This document shows positions 51,028 through 59,298 of a DNA stretch of 64,000 nt, piece by piece. Position 1 is the stretch's first letter, and the number at the start of each line of letters is the position of its first letter. The translations under genes were made by a program, and so were the position numbers. This DNA comes from Piscibacillus sp052246295 (GTDB lineage: Bacteria; Bacillota; Bacilli; Bacillales; Alkalibacillaceae): assembly GCA_052246295.1 (NCBI GenBank), contig JBQQCO010000005.1; one strand, written 5' to 3'. The notes below the pieces were generated by a model that saw only the letters and a program-made list of their open reading frames with translations, ran no database searches and was not told the origin of the DNA.

Positions 51028-52487
51028 TAAGTCACCCTTCCACCGATTGGTAACAATTCATCTAAAATATTTTGCCAATCATTCGTACGGTTCTTCTTGT
51101 TATTTTGGTGAAGGTGCCAATTATGAATATCAAAATCACAATTATCACAACAATCGTAGCTGCTCTTTCTAACCTCAGATTGATAAGGGTGAAATAACGC
51201 TTGTCTTCTACACTGTTCCGTATGAACCCATTCTAACAACTCTAATACACTTTTAAGCTTTACTTCTTTTCGCTTATTACGATTCTTGATTATTTCTTGT
51301 ATTAACTCATCTTGAGAATCTATACTTGTTTGATCAACTTGAAGCTTTAGAAATCTCTCCTTTATTTCAGGTAACGTACCTTCTACGTCTTGTAATAAAA
51401 ATGATTTAATTTCATGGTCATCAGGTAGCTCTGACTCAATCATTTGAAAAGGGAGGGCTTCGTCCCCTTTTGTATATAGTAAAACACTGACACTATGCTC
51501 ACCATCACGCCCTGCTCTACCAGTTTCTTGAATGAAAGATTCAATGTTGTTTGGAAGATGATAGTGAATAATTAACCTGACATCTTCCTTATTAATACCC
51601 ATACCAAACGCACTTGTACAACATATGATATCTAATTGCCCTAGCATAAATTGTTGCTGTATTAACAAACGGTCTTGTTGCTCCATTCCCCCATGATAAT
51701 AAGCAATCGCGAGCTCTGGAAATTGACGTTGTAATTGAGAACTTATTTGTTCTGTTACTTGTCGACTTGAGAAATAAATCATAGTAGGAGCTTTAACTCG
51801 TTCTATAATGTCGATTAGTTGTTCTTGTTTCTCAACGAAGTGATTCGACTCTAATACATTATAAGTGATGTTCGTTCGGTCCATAGGATAAATAATCTTA
51901 TCCATATCTAAATCTAGGTAATTAATAATATCATCTTGTATTTTAGGTGTAGCAGTTGCACTTAATGCCAGCACAGTTGGTTCGTTTAAATCTTTAATAA
52001 CATATTTTAAACGCAAATAGTCTGGCCGAAATTCATGTCCCCATTGAGAAATGCAGTGAGCTTCATCAATGACAAACAATGATACACTAATTTGTTTTAA
52101 ACGTTCAATAAAATGCGCTTGTTGCAACATCTCTGGTGAACAATAAATTAGTTGATATTGACCAAGTTTATTGAGCACATTATCTTTCTGTTGAGGGGAT
52201 AATAAACTATTTATAGCTGTGACTCTTTTAAACCCTTGTGATTTTAAAAGTTTTACTTGATCAACCATTAATGATATTAAAGGTGAAACAACTACCGTAA
52301 CACCATCTAATAGTTTTGCAGGAAGTTGGTAGCATATCGACTTCCCGCTACCTGTAGGTAAAGTAGCAAGTGTATGTTGATTAGACAAAACTGATTCGAT
52401 AATGTCCTTCTGGCCTTCTCTAAAAGCAGAAAAACCAAATTGTTCATACAAGGCTTGTTCGAGGTTTTCATAGTTTGATTTAATCAT
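51027..52487 (-). CDS. recQ: ATP-dependent DNA helicase RecQ (short form)
   Basis: 486 aa 3'-5' helicase. FREGQKDIIESVL motif 0, Walker A TLPTGSGKS, DEAH box VIDEAHCISQWGHEFRPDY (aromatic loop), FGMGINKEDVRLIIHY and ETGRAGRDG. The zinc cysteines are in CRRQALFHPY and CCDNC near the C-terminus. It stops soon after, lacking a full winged-helix and HRDC domain, as the ypbC-type RecQ of Bacillus does. Its ATG overlaps the ypbB stop (ATGA). Confidence 0.92.
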   Translation of the reverse strand: MIKSNYENLEQALYEQFGFSAFREGQKDIIESVLSNQHTLATLPTGSGKSICYQLPAKLLDGVTVVVSPLISLMVDQVKLLKSQGFKRVTAINSLLSPQQKDNVLNKLGQYQLIYCSPEMLQQAHFIERLKQISVSLFVIDEAHCISQWGHEFRPDYLRLKYVIKDLNEPTVLALSATATPKIQDDIINYLDLDMDKIIYPMDRTNITYNVLESNHFVEKQEQLIDIIERVKAPTMIYFSSRQVTEQISSQLQRQFPELAIAYYHGGMEQQDRLLIQQQFMLGQLDIICCTSAFGMGINKEDVRLIIHYHLPNNIESFIQETGRAGRDGEHSVSVLLYTKGDEALPFQMIESELPDDHEIKSFLLQDVEGTLPEIKERFLKLQVDQTSIDSQDELIQEIIKNRNKRKEVKLKSVLELLEWVHTEQCRRQALFHPYQSEVRKSSYDCCDNCDFDIHNWHLHQNNKKNRTNDWQNILDELLPIGGRVT

Positions 52488-53524
52488 AAATCTACACTCT
52501 CTTTATATGTATGGTATTTGGCCAAGACCAATCTTAATTGAAAATAAGTTACAGAATGGTTGAGATATTTCATTAACGTCTTTAATCGTTTTGCATCTGT
52601 TTCGTTTATGACGTTAACGATTCGTTCTATGTCATTGCGTTCAACAAATGAAGTAATATCAAAATCTTCTATTTGGGTTGCTATCTCAATTATATGATCT
52701 TGAATGGTACTTTCTTTGAGTCTTCTTATTTTCTCAATCTTTTGGATGTTATAACCCCTTAGTAGTAACTCATAGGTTCTGCGAGCTGATTCAGTTAAAG
52801 AGGAGTCATTATGATTAATGATTAAGCTTTTTAATAATGGATATAAGTTACCTTGATTTGTTACTTCATCCAATACCTTATGGATAGTTGCTTTAGTCAT
52901 TAACTCAACATCTTCTTCATTCAACTGAACGTAATCAGCAACCTGTCTGCGATTATATCCAATTCGAGTATACCCCGTTAATTGCATCGTAAAAACGTTA
53001 GCGTACAATTCATTTAGTTTTTTTAAAATAGATTCTAATTCCACCTTTAATTGTTCTGATAAAAAAATTGGTTCACCTTGATTTAATAGACTTTTCACCT
53101 GTCGTTGAATGATTAAATCATCAGATATTGGAATAAAACGTTTATTTTGATAAGTTAAATTAGATAGCGTTTGAATCAACAATTGTAGGGTGGCAAACCA
53201 TTGACGATCGACCTTATGATATTTAAAGCCATTAAAATCTTTTAACTGTTGTTCTATATGATCTACTTTTTTTAGGTCAATAGTGAAAGAATCTTTGCCA
53301 ACACTAATTAGACCCTCATTTATAAATTGCTGTAGCCATTGGTCATAAGTTTCTTTTTTTAGACGTGGGAGTATGCTATAAGCATTTTTTAATCCAAATA
53401 AATGAATATCTTGAATCGTTTGCGAAGACTTCTTGCCACGTAATATATGGTAGGCAGCATATACTGTACGCTGACCATTTAATCGTGATAATATGTATAA
53501 TAACGTAGTTCTAAATTCAATCAT
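52484..53524 (-). CDS. ypbB: YpbB, helix-turn-helix domain protein
   Basis: 346 aa. The C-terminal HTH_40-type domain (about 250-330: LLLRGYNIQKIEKIRRLKESTIQDHIIEIA) is the one found fused to RecQ helicases in many bacteria, so it likely works with the downstream recQ product. The N-terminal 240 residues are mostly helical with no motif I recognise. Start with GAGGTGC. Divergent from fer by 32 nt. Confidence 0.88.
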   Translation of the reverse strand: MIEFRTTLLYILSRLNGQRTVYAAYHILRGKKSSQTIQDIHLFGLKNAYSILPRLKKETYDQWLQQFINEGLISVGKDSFTIDLKKVDHIEQQLKDFNGFKYHKVDRQWFATLQLLIQTLSNLTYQNKRFIPISDDLIIQRQVKSLLNQGEPIFLSEQLKVELESILKKLNELYANVFTMQLTGYTRIGYNRRQVADYVQLNEEDVELMTKATIHKVLDEVTNQGNLYPLLKSLIINHNDSSLTESARRTYELLLRGYNIQKIEKIRRLKESTIQDHIIEIATQIEDFDITSFVERNDIERIVNVINETDAKRLKTLMKYLNHSVTYFQLRLVLAKYHTYKESVDL

Positions 53525-53556
53525 TTTGCACCTCAGTATTAAATGGAGGATTATTA

Positions 53557-53823
53557 ATGGCTAAATATACTTATGTAAATCAAGAAACTTGTATTGCTTG
53601 CGGTGCGTGTGGTGCTACCGCTCCAGATATTTTTGATTATGATGAAACAGGTGTTGCCTTTAATTTAATAGATCAAAATACAGGTTCTGTCAAAATACCT
53701 AAAGAATTAATAAACGATTTAGAAGATGCGTATGATGGATGCCCTTCTGAATCAATTCAAGTTGCAGAAAATCCATTTCTGCAGATAAAAAATCAGTTTC
53801 GTTCAAGTAATGTTTCTTCGTGA
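53557..53823 (+). CDS. fer: Ferredoxin [4Fe-4S]
   Basis: 88 aa single-cluster ferredoxin. Ligands C-I-A-CGA-C near residues 11-17 and the distal Cys in DGCPSESIQV; the region between is acidic. The same gene sits beside ypbB in B. subtilis. Start with GGAGG. The C-terminus (NQFRSSNVSS) is slightly longer than in B. subtilis Fer, and the last 31 nt overlap the convergent regulator gene. Confidence 0.94.
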   Translation: MAKYTYVNQETCIACGACGATAPDIFDYDETGVAFNLIDQNTGSVKIPKELINDLEDAYDGCPSESIQVAENPFLQIKNQFRSSNVSS

Positions 53824-54275
53824 TTTAAAACAAATTCTCTAAAGTGCTTATCGGCACTTTTTTTATAGAAACTACTAAATACTCTATAACCTAGTTGATC
53901 AACAATTCGATAGTACTTTGTAATAACGTGACGTTGTAGAATAAAACCATTTTTCTCATCGATCACTTTCCAAAGAGATTGATTCATCCACTTTTGGGAG
54001 TTTTGCAAGTTAATGTTTTTCCTTGCAATGGTTTGAAGTAAGTAAACTACATCTTCCTCACCCAATTCCTGTTGAATAATAGTGCTATCCCTAAAAAGAC
54101 TAGCAAATGTCACTACCACAGACCAACTTGCCAATTGTCTCTCTTTCTCAATTTGTACAATTGTTTTTTTAGAAACGCCAAGGATACTAGCCATTTCATC
54201 TTGGTTATAATTAAATTCAGATCTGACAAGTTTAATCTTTGATGAAAGGATTTTAACTAATTCCTGTTCATTCAT
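53793..54275 (-). CDS. XRE-family transcriptional regulator
   Basis: 160 aa. The N-terminal Xre-type helix-turn-helix (about 8-62) contains RSEFNYNQDEMASILGVSKKTIVQIEKER. The remaining ~95 residues are helical and end in a basic segment (VFSSFYKKSADKHFREFVLNHEE); no ligand domain is recognised. Targets unknown. The ATG at 54275 follows AGAGGG. It lies between fer and ppa and overlaps the fer 3' end convergently, without a terminator between them. Confidence 0.8.
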   Translation of the reverse strand: MNEQELVKILSSKIKLVRSEFNYNQDEMASILGVSKKTIVQIEKERQLASWSVVVTFASLFRDSTIIQQELGEEDVVYLLQTIARKNINLQNSQKWMNQSLWKVIDEKNGFILQRHVITKYYRIVDQLGYRVFSSFYKKSADKHFREFVLNHEETLLERN

Positions 54276-54347
54276 AAAATTCCCTCTCACAATTTGTCAT
54301 TTAATATCATTTTACCATGAATCTTGCTTTTCTTACTATATAAAGAT

Positions 54348-54356
54348 TGGTATAAT
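54348..54356 (+). promoter_or_regulatory. Extended -10 promoter element of ppa
   Basis: TGGTATAAT, a TGn extended -10 with consensus TATAAT, 33 nt before the ppa ATG. The -35 region at 17 nt is poor, which extended -10 promoters tolerate. Confidence 0.6.
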
Positions 54357-54389
54357 TAGTAATCGATAATAGCATAAGGAGGACTCACT

Positions 54390-54884
54390 ATGGCAGATAA
54401 TAAAATTGTAGAAGTTTTTGTAGAGATTCCTACAGGTAGCCAGAACAAATATGAATATGACAAAGAAAAAGGTGTTTTTAAATTAGATCGCGTACTATTC
54501 TCACCTCAATTTTATCCAGCAGAATACGGTTATCTAGACGAAACACTTGCATTAGATGACGATCCATTAGATGCACTTGTACTAGTAACAAACCCTACGT
54601 TCCCTGGATGCGTGATTGATGCACGTGTTATTGGTTTCTTAAACATGATTGACAGTGGTGAAGAAGACCAAAAATTACTTGCTGTACCTGTTGAAGACCC
54701 ACGCTTTAAAGATGTTTATACATTAGAGGATATTCCTCAACATAAATTAGATGAAATCTCTCATTTCTTTAAGACATACAAAGACCTTCAAGGTAAAAAG
54801 ACTGAAATTGGCGATTGGGAAGGTCCAGAAGCAGCAAGCAAGTTAATTGATGAGTGTGTTCAGCGTTATCATGACCAAAAGTAA
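54390..54884 (+). CDS. ppa: Inorganic pyrophosphatase (family I)
   Basis: 164 aa soluble Mg-dependent pyrophosphatase. EIPTGSQNKYEYDKEKG, FYPAEYGYLDETLALDDDPLDALVL (metal-binding Asp cluster DDDPLD) and EDPRFKDV are family I motifs. B. subtilis uses the unrelated family II (ppaC), so this is a difference from that species though found in other Bacillaceae. Start with AAGGAGG. Monocistronic. Confidence 0.96.
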   Translation: MADNKIVEVFVEIPTGSQNKYEYDKEKGVFKLDRVLFSPQFYPAEYGYLDETLALDDDPLDALVLVTNPTFPGCVIDARVIGFLNMIDSGEEDQKLLAVPVEDPRFKDVYTLEDIPQHKLDEISHFFKTYKDLQGKKTEIGDWEGPEAASKLIDECVQRYHDQK

Positions 54885-54898
54885 TTATTAAAAGAAAT

Positions 54899-54939
54899 AA
54901 AAGACTAATCGAGAACTATTAAATCTCGGTTAGTCTTTT
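54899..54939. terminator. Bidirectional terminator between ppa and rsiX
   Basis: aaaagactaatcgaga / tctcggttagtctttt, 16-bp stem with one G-T pair, 9-nt loop, A and T runs on the outside. It serves the convergent ppa and rsiX. Confidence 0.92.
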
Positions 54940-54950
54940 ATTATGAGAAT

Positions 54951-56111
54951 TCACTGAACGTTAATGTGTTCTGGAATTTCAACTGGTGTGTTCAATTGGT
55001 AAGGCCCTACTGTTTCCAAGTCCAAATCGGTAAAGTGCACTTGATCAAATCCAAATGTGCCTGCAGTTAATAAAATAGACTCAATCATTCTTAGTGTCAT
55101 TTCTTGATCCTTAAGTGGTAAGTCTGACTTTAATTGCACTTCTAAAATATCTTCTGAATCGTTCACTTCTATTTCTATATTCGATGGAACTGTTGATGAG
55201 CCTATACTTTCATCAACCCTAAGTTCATTCAAAGCCTCATTTAAAGTGGCTTCTTGAGTCAATGGTTTCCTCACCCAATATACGCTTCCATTATTAGTAT
55301 TATACAATTTATAAACGTAGCTTTGATCACTAAACGAGTGTTCCATGACTTGACCAGTATGTGGAAGCTCCAACGTCTCGCCTTTGTCATTTTGTAATTC
55401 TATTGTTGTATGACCAATGCTATTAAAATATCTAAGCACCTCAAATAGTGCGTATTCGGTAGCTGTACCGTGCAAGCTATCTTCTGCGACCTGAATTATT
55501 GGCTCATTTTGATTATTATTGCCTACAAATTCAATCCCATTTATAAAATCATGAGTTAAGCTTAAATATTGATCACTAATATCATCTAAGTTATTAAAGA
55601 ATGAGTATGGATCATCCGCATCTGAAAGTAAAAATGTTAAAGGTATAAAGTATTGACTTTCTGGCCCAGGCAAAATCATCGTTACGCTCTGTAAATTTTC
55701 ATTGGATAAATCATCTTCATACAATAACTGCGGACCAACGGAATCCATTATTCCTGCTTCTTCAGCTGACTCTTCACCTTCAATATTCTCTTCAAAATCT
55801 TTAGAACTACTTCCTTCCATATCGTTATTCGCTGTGTCCTCTGATTCTTCTGCATTATGAAAAATCATTTGATCAGCTGTATCATTAAAATTAATAAATT
55901 GCATAGCAATAACTACAACGATCGCTAATGCTGCAGCAGAAGTTAATAATGGTAATAACCATCCTCTGTTTCTTCTGCTAGAAATATCATTACTATCAGT
56001 TATCTCCTTTGATATTTGATCATAATACTCATCAAAGGACTTCTCATCTTCTACACGGGGCATTTCAGACAATAATTTCTCAATGAATTCGTCATTATAT
56101 TTTTTACTCAT
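54951..56111 (-). CDS. rsiX: Anti-sigma-X factor RsiX
   Basis: 386 aa. A cytoplasmic N-terminal part (1-49), one membrane helix (about 50-70, LLPLLTSAAALAIVVVIAMQF), then an acidic linker (80-125) and a large outer domain ending in a GerMN-like repeat (about 285-386). Its ATG overlaps the sigX stop (ATGA) with AAAGGAGGG upstream, the usual sigma/anti-sigma coupling. It holds SigX at the membrane until released. Confidence 0.85.
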   Translation of the reverse strand: MSKKYNDEFIEKLLSEMPRVEDEKSFDEYYDQISKEITDSNDISSRRNRGWLLPLLTSAAALAIVVVIAMQFINFNDTADQMIFHNAEESEDTANNDMEGSSSKDFEENIEGEESAEEAGIMDSVGPQLLYEDDLSNENLQSVTMILPGPESQYFIPLTFLLSDADDPYSFFNNLDDISDQYLSLTHDFINGIEFVGNNNQNEPIIQVAEDSLHGTATEYALFEVLRYFNSIGHTTIELQNDKGETLELPHTGQVMEHSFSDQSYVYKLYNTNNGSVYWVRKPLTQEATLNEALNELRVDESIGSSTVPSNIEIEVNDSEDILEVQLKSDLPLKDQEMTLRMIESILLTAGTFGFDQVHFTDLDLETVGPYQLNTPVEIPEHINVQ

Positions 56112-56638
56112 TCTGTATGCCCTCCTTTACTTTGCTGCATATGTTCTTTTAGAGCGTTGATTGCTCGATGTTGTGTTGTTTTCACTTTGCTTGTCGTCCA
56201 ATTTAAAATGTCTGCTGTTTCATTAATGGACATTTGCTGTAAATATCGTAAAATAATAACCATTCGTTGATCTTTTGTACATTGATCCAAACATTTATAC
56301 ATTAATTTAATTTCTTCACTCTTCTCTGCAATCTCATGAGGTGTTGGACTGTCATCTTTCAACAAATTAGAATGCTCGTTAATATCAAAATTTTGTGCGG
56401 TTTGTTTCTTTTGCTTGCCATACTTTCTAAAGTAGTCGATTGTGACATGTCTTGCAATTGAAAACAACCATGTCTTTTGACTGCTTTGGCCTTTAAAAGT
56501 GTCATATGACTTTAACACTCTAATGTAGACTTCTTGAACTAAATCTTCTGTCGTTGACTTATCTTTCACCATATAAAATATAAATGAGTACAAATCCCGA
56601 TGATACGTCTCATAGAGCTCTTGAAAGACTGCTTTCAT
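56108..56638 (-). CDS. sigX: ECF RNA polymerase sigma factor SigX
   Basis: 176 aa. Region 2 has LYSFIFYMVKDKSTTEDLVQEVYIRV and TWLFSIARHVTIDYFRK; region 4 has MVIILRYLQQMSINETADILNWTTSKVKTTQHRA. In Bacillus SigX governs cell-surface charge and antimicrobial peptide resistance. The start has GGAGG eight bases upstream. The upstream region contains a TGTAAC/CGAC promoter of the SigX type, so self-control is likely. Downstream of resE, as in B. subtilis, but parted from it by an insertion. Confidence 0.93.
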   Translation of the reverse strand: MKAVFQELYETYHRDLYSFIFYMVKDKSTTEDLVQEVYIRVLKSYDTFKGQSSQKTWLFSIARHVTIDYFRKYGKQKKQTAQNFDINEHSNLLKDDSPTPHEIAEKSEEIKLMYKCLDQCTKDQRMVIILRYLQQMSINETADILNWTTSKVKTTQHRAINALKEHMQQSKGGHTE

Positions 56639-56668
56639 CCATCGAGCCTCCGTTCTTCAAATAATATA

Positions 56669-56694
56669 GTCGAAATATATATCTAAAAGTTACA
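56669..56694 (-). promoter_or_regulatory. SigX-type autoregulatory promoter
   Basis: Minus strand TGTAAC, 16-nt spacer, CGAC, about 31 nt before the sigX ATG; this is the ECF sigma-X consensus. Confidence 0.75.
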
Positions 56695-56764
56695 ACTTCC
56701 AATATTCTATCATAAATTTTACTGCCAATTTTTTCATTATAAAAGGTTCTATTTCAAATGTGGT

Positions 56765-56781
56765 GGTGTAAAATTTACACC
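56765..56781. repeat. Subterminal palindrome inside the insertion
   Basis: ggtgtaaa-a-tttacacc, perfect 8-bp arms, overlapping the inner part of the left terminal repeat; not mirrored at the right end. Could be a transposase site. Confidence 0.6.
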
Positions 56782-56824
56782 ATCCACTTTTTATCCTTTT
56801 AATAATTATATTTAACATCGCTCC

Positions 56825-56936
56825 ATCAAAATGCTTCGCTTTCCGCGGGCACGGCTCGAGCCTCCTCGGCCCAAAGAGCGGGGCCTGTGGGGTCTCGAGA
56901 CTCGTGCTGTTCCCGCTGGAGTCTACGCATTTTGAT
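56825..56936. repeat. GC-rich palindromic repeat 1
   Basis: 112 bp with perfect 10-bp inverted ends (atcaaaatgc / gcattttgat) and a GC-rich centre containing GCGGGCACGGCTCGAG and its imperfect complement CTCGTGCTGTTCCCGC. Base composition is far from the AT-rich surroundings. From memory, repeats of this look are scattered in many Bacillaceae genomes. Confidence 0.75.
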
Positions 56937-57199
56937 TTCGCTTAGTGCGGCTCACCTAACACAAAAGCGGTTTTATGCTCTTTATTCTGTTATAGATGCT
57001 TTATTGAATGATTGTACACCAATTGGTGCCGTAAAACCTTTCGACGCTACCTTTCAAATGATTTAATACCATATCACTCATATCGACTCTCTTTTTCTAG
57101 TGTATTCGTCGACTTTAGGATAACAAGAGATGATGAATGAGTGTATTTTTTTGTTTTGAATGTGATGTTCAACCTCATCTTCTTATACAGATGAGAATG

Positions 57200-57333
57200 T
57201 GACGAGCGATAGGCCACGACGCCAGTGGGAACAGCACGAGCTGAAGATCCACTGGGGAAAGCGTATTTCTTTCCACAGTTAGCTGAAGCCGTGCCCACGG
57301 CAAGCGTCCGCCGATAGCGAGTCACAAACCAAC
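57200..57333. repeat. GC-rich palindromic repeat 2 (related, inverted)
   Basis: Contains ccagtgggaacagcacgag (57222-57240), matching 18 of 19 bases of the complement of 56901-56919, and GCCGTGCCC, complementary to the left part of repeat 1. So it is the same architecture in opposite orientation. Outer limits are approximate. Confidence 0.65.
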
Positions 57334-57409
57334 GGTTCAATCATCAATCTCTCAACATAATTGTTGTGACAATGAACACCACCACATTTAGTATAGAGCC
57401 TTATAAAAA

Positions 57410-57549
57410 GAGTAGGGACAAAATTTTTACCAGACTAGAAGAAGCCGAATGTTAGAAGTTAATTTACTTCTAACATTCGGCTTCATTTATTAGCTTCGTC
57501 AAAATCATATTCAATAGACATTTTTTAAAACAGATTTTATCCCTGTCTC
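57410..57549. repeat. Dispersed palindromic repeat, copy B
   Basis: Perfect 19-bp inverted repeat (57441-57459 and 57466-57484, 6-nt loop) with the same core as 18995-19035, plus TTTGACGAAGC (complement at 57493-57503) and imperfect outer ends GAGTAGGGACAAAAT / ATTTTATCCCTGTCTC. It directly follows the resE stop and abuts the right duplication of the insertion. Confidence 0.82.
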
Positions 57550-57555
57550 TTTAAA

Positions 57556-59298
57556 TTATGAACTTGGTATTGTAAAGACAAATGTCGTTCCTTCATTTAC
57601 TTTACTTTTAGCATATATTGAACCGCCGTGCGCTTCTATTATATGTTTCACAATTGATAAACCTAAACCTGTCCCTTTCTTCTGACTTGTTCTAGTTCTA
57701 GCTTTATCACTTTTATAGAATCGTTCAAATATAAACGGTAGATCTTCTTCTGAAATCCCTGATCCGTTGTCTTTAATATAAAATTGTAATTCCTGATTGG
57801 TTTCTTCAACCTTAACTTCAATTTCGCCACTTGTTGGTGTATGACGCATTGCATTATCTATTAAGTTAGTAAGAACTTGTTCAATACGATCAGGATCAAA
57901 AGAATACTCTAAATCTAAAGGAACTTGTTCTATTAATTGAATGTCTTGCTCATCTGCAATCGAATTAAATTTCTTAACGATTCTTGATACGAATGGCTTC
58001 ACATTTACATTTTCTTTATGAATCTGTATATGGCCAGCTTCCATTCTTGCTAAGTCTAATAATTCATTAACTAAGCGTCCCATTCTTAAAGATTCATCGT
58101 AAATTATTTGGGCCAACTCTTGTTTTTCTTCTTTCGACTCAGCAATATCATCAACAATTGCTTCTGAATATCCCTGCATCATTGAAATCGGTGTACGAAG
58201 CTCATGTGATACGTTAGCTAAAAAGTCTTTTCTTAATTTATCTAACTGACGTTCTTCAGTCATATCACGTATGATTGCTACTGCTCCTCTTGCTTCATTC
58301 TCAATGTATAGAGGTGTCATCACCAAAACAAAGTTACGACCTTGAGCAACAAATTCTCTTGCATACTCTTTTTCTTGTTCAATAACGTGTTGAAGATCTT
58401 CCCTTAATTCCTGTGGAAGCATGTACCCTTCTTTCTCACCTTGTTTATTAAGCTGAGAAAGAAATTGTTCTGCAGGGGGGTTAATCAACATAACACCTAA
58501 TTGCTTATTAACTGTGATTACCCCATCAGCCATTGATTTAAGGATACTCGACAATTGTGATTTTTCTTGATTTAACGCCGTAATATGATAATTTAATTGT
58601 CTTCTCATTCGATTAAAAGAAATAGCTAGTTCACCAATTTCATCATGGGTTAAAACTGGAACTTTCGTATTAAATTCACCACGTGACAGTTCTCCTGCAA
58701 CTTTTCTCATTTTAATCAATGGTGCTGTAATTCGGCTTGATAAGAAAAAGGCAAATATAGTCGTTAATACAATCGCAATTGTAGCTGCTAACAAAATAAT
58801 TTTAGTAGCTTTAGTTGTTGTTTCTTCTACGACTTCTAATGATTGATACACATATATTGCACCTTCACCATCCACGGTCGGCATACCAACGATAATAATT
58901 TCAGCGTTACTGTTTGGTAGTGTTGTAATTTTACGAACTGACTCATTCGTATTAAACACACCACTAATTTCATCATTACTTATAAACCAGCTAGGCTCAA
59001 TGGATGGTTGCATTTCCTCGGAAACGTTTTGCCAATAGTCATGTTCACTGAAAAACACAGTTACCTTTGACTGTGGAGCTAACAACTGATCAATAGTATC
59101 TAAAGTTAAATTTGTATCGTCATGCTGGTCAATTACTACGGCAACGTTTTCAGCTTGATTCATTAAATTTTCTTCTGCTTCTTGCACATAAAAACTTTCA
59201 AAGAACTCTAATAAGAATACAGTAAGAATCATTAATACGAATGCAACTAATAGAATTATGGTTAACCATAATTTAAAAACAACACTTCTCCAAAGCAT
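57556..59298 (-). CDS. resE: Sensor histidine kinase ResE
   Basis: 580 aa. Two membrane helices (about 9-30 and 164-186) enclose an extracytoplasmic sensor domain. A HAMP domain (about 187-240), a PAS domain (about 245-350) and the kinase core follow: H box VSHELRTP (H365), N box LIDNAMRHT, and KGTGLGLSIVK. With ResD it senses oxygen limitation and nitric oxide in Bacillus and activates respiratory genes. Its ATG overlaps the resD stop by one base. Confidence 0.95.
   Translation of the reverse strand: MLWRSVVFKLWLTIILLVAFVLMILTVFLLEFFESFYVQEAEENLMNQAENVAVVIDQHDDTNLTLDTIDQLLAPQSKVTVFFSEHDYWQNVSEEMQPSIEPSWFISNDEISGVFNTNESVRKITTLPNSNAEIIIVGMPTVDGEGAIYVYQSLEVVEETTTKATKIILLAATIAIVLTTIFAFFLSSRITAPLIKMRKVAGELSRGEFNTKVPVLTHDEIGELAISFNRMRRQLNYHITALNQEKSQLSSILKSMADGVITVNKQLGVMLINPPAEQFLSQLNKQGEKEGYMLPQELREDLQHVIEQEKEYAREFVAQGRNFVLVMTPLYIENEARGAVAIIRDMTEERQLDKLRKDFLANVSHELRTPISMMQGYSEAIVDDIAESKEEKQELAQIIYDESLRMGRLVNELLDLARMEAGHIQIHKENVNVKPFVSRIVKKFNSIADEQDIQLIEQVPLDLEYSFDPDRIEQVLTNLIDNAMRHTPTSGEIEVKVEETNQELQFYIKDNGSGISEEDLPFIFERFYKSDKARTRTSQKKGTGLGLSIVKHIIEAHGGSIYAKSKVNEGTTFVFTIPSS

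Larger units (their letters stand above)
56745..57400. mobile_element. Non-autonomous (MITE-like) insertion, ISL3-family type ends
   Basis: 656 bp between sigX and resE. Ends are 25-bp inverted repeats starting GGTTCTAT (left, 56745-56769) and GGCTCTAT (right, complement of 57376-57400), identical at 21 of 25 positions and sharing AAATGTGGTGGTGT. Both sides carry the same 8-bp direct repeat TTATAAAA (56737-56744 and 57401-57408). ISL3 elements have GG-starting ends and 8-bp duplications. No transposase frame is inside; the 88-codon frame at 57074-57340 is a shadow of GC-rich repeats. The inside is a mix of AT-rich sequence and two GC-rich palindromic blocks. Confidence 0.85.

Noticed and set aside
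57074..57340. 88-codon minus-strand frame in the sigX-resE gap
   Set aside because: It runs through GC-rich palindromic repeat 2; composition is that of the repeat, and there is no ribosome site or family match.
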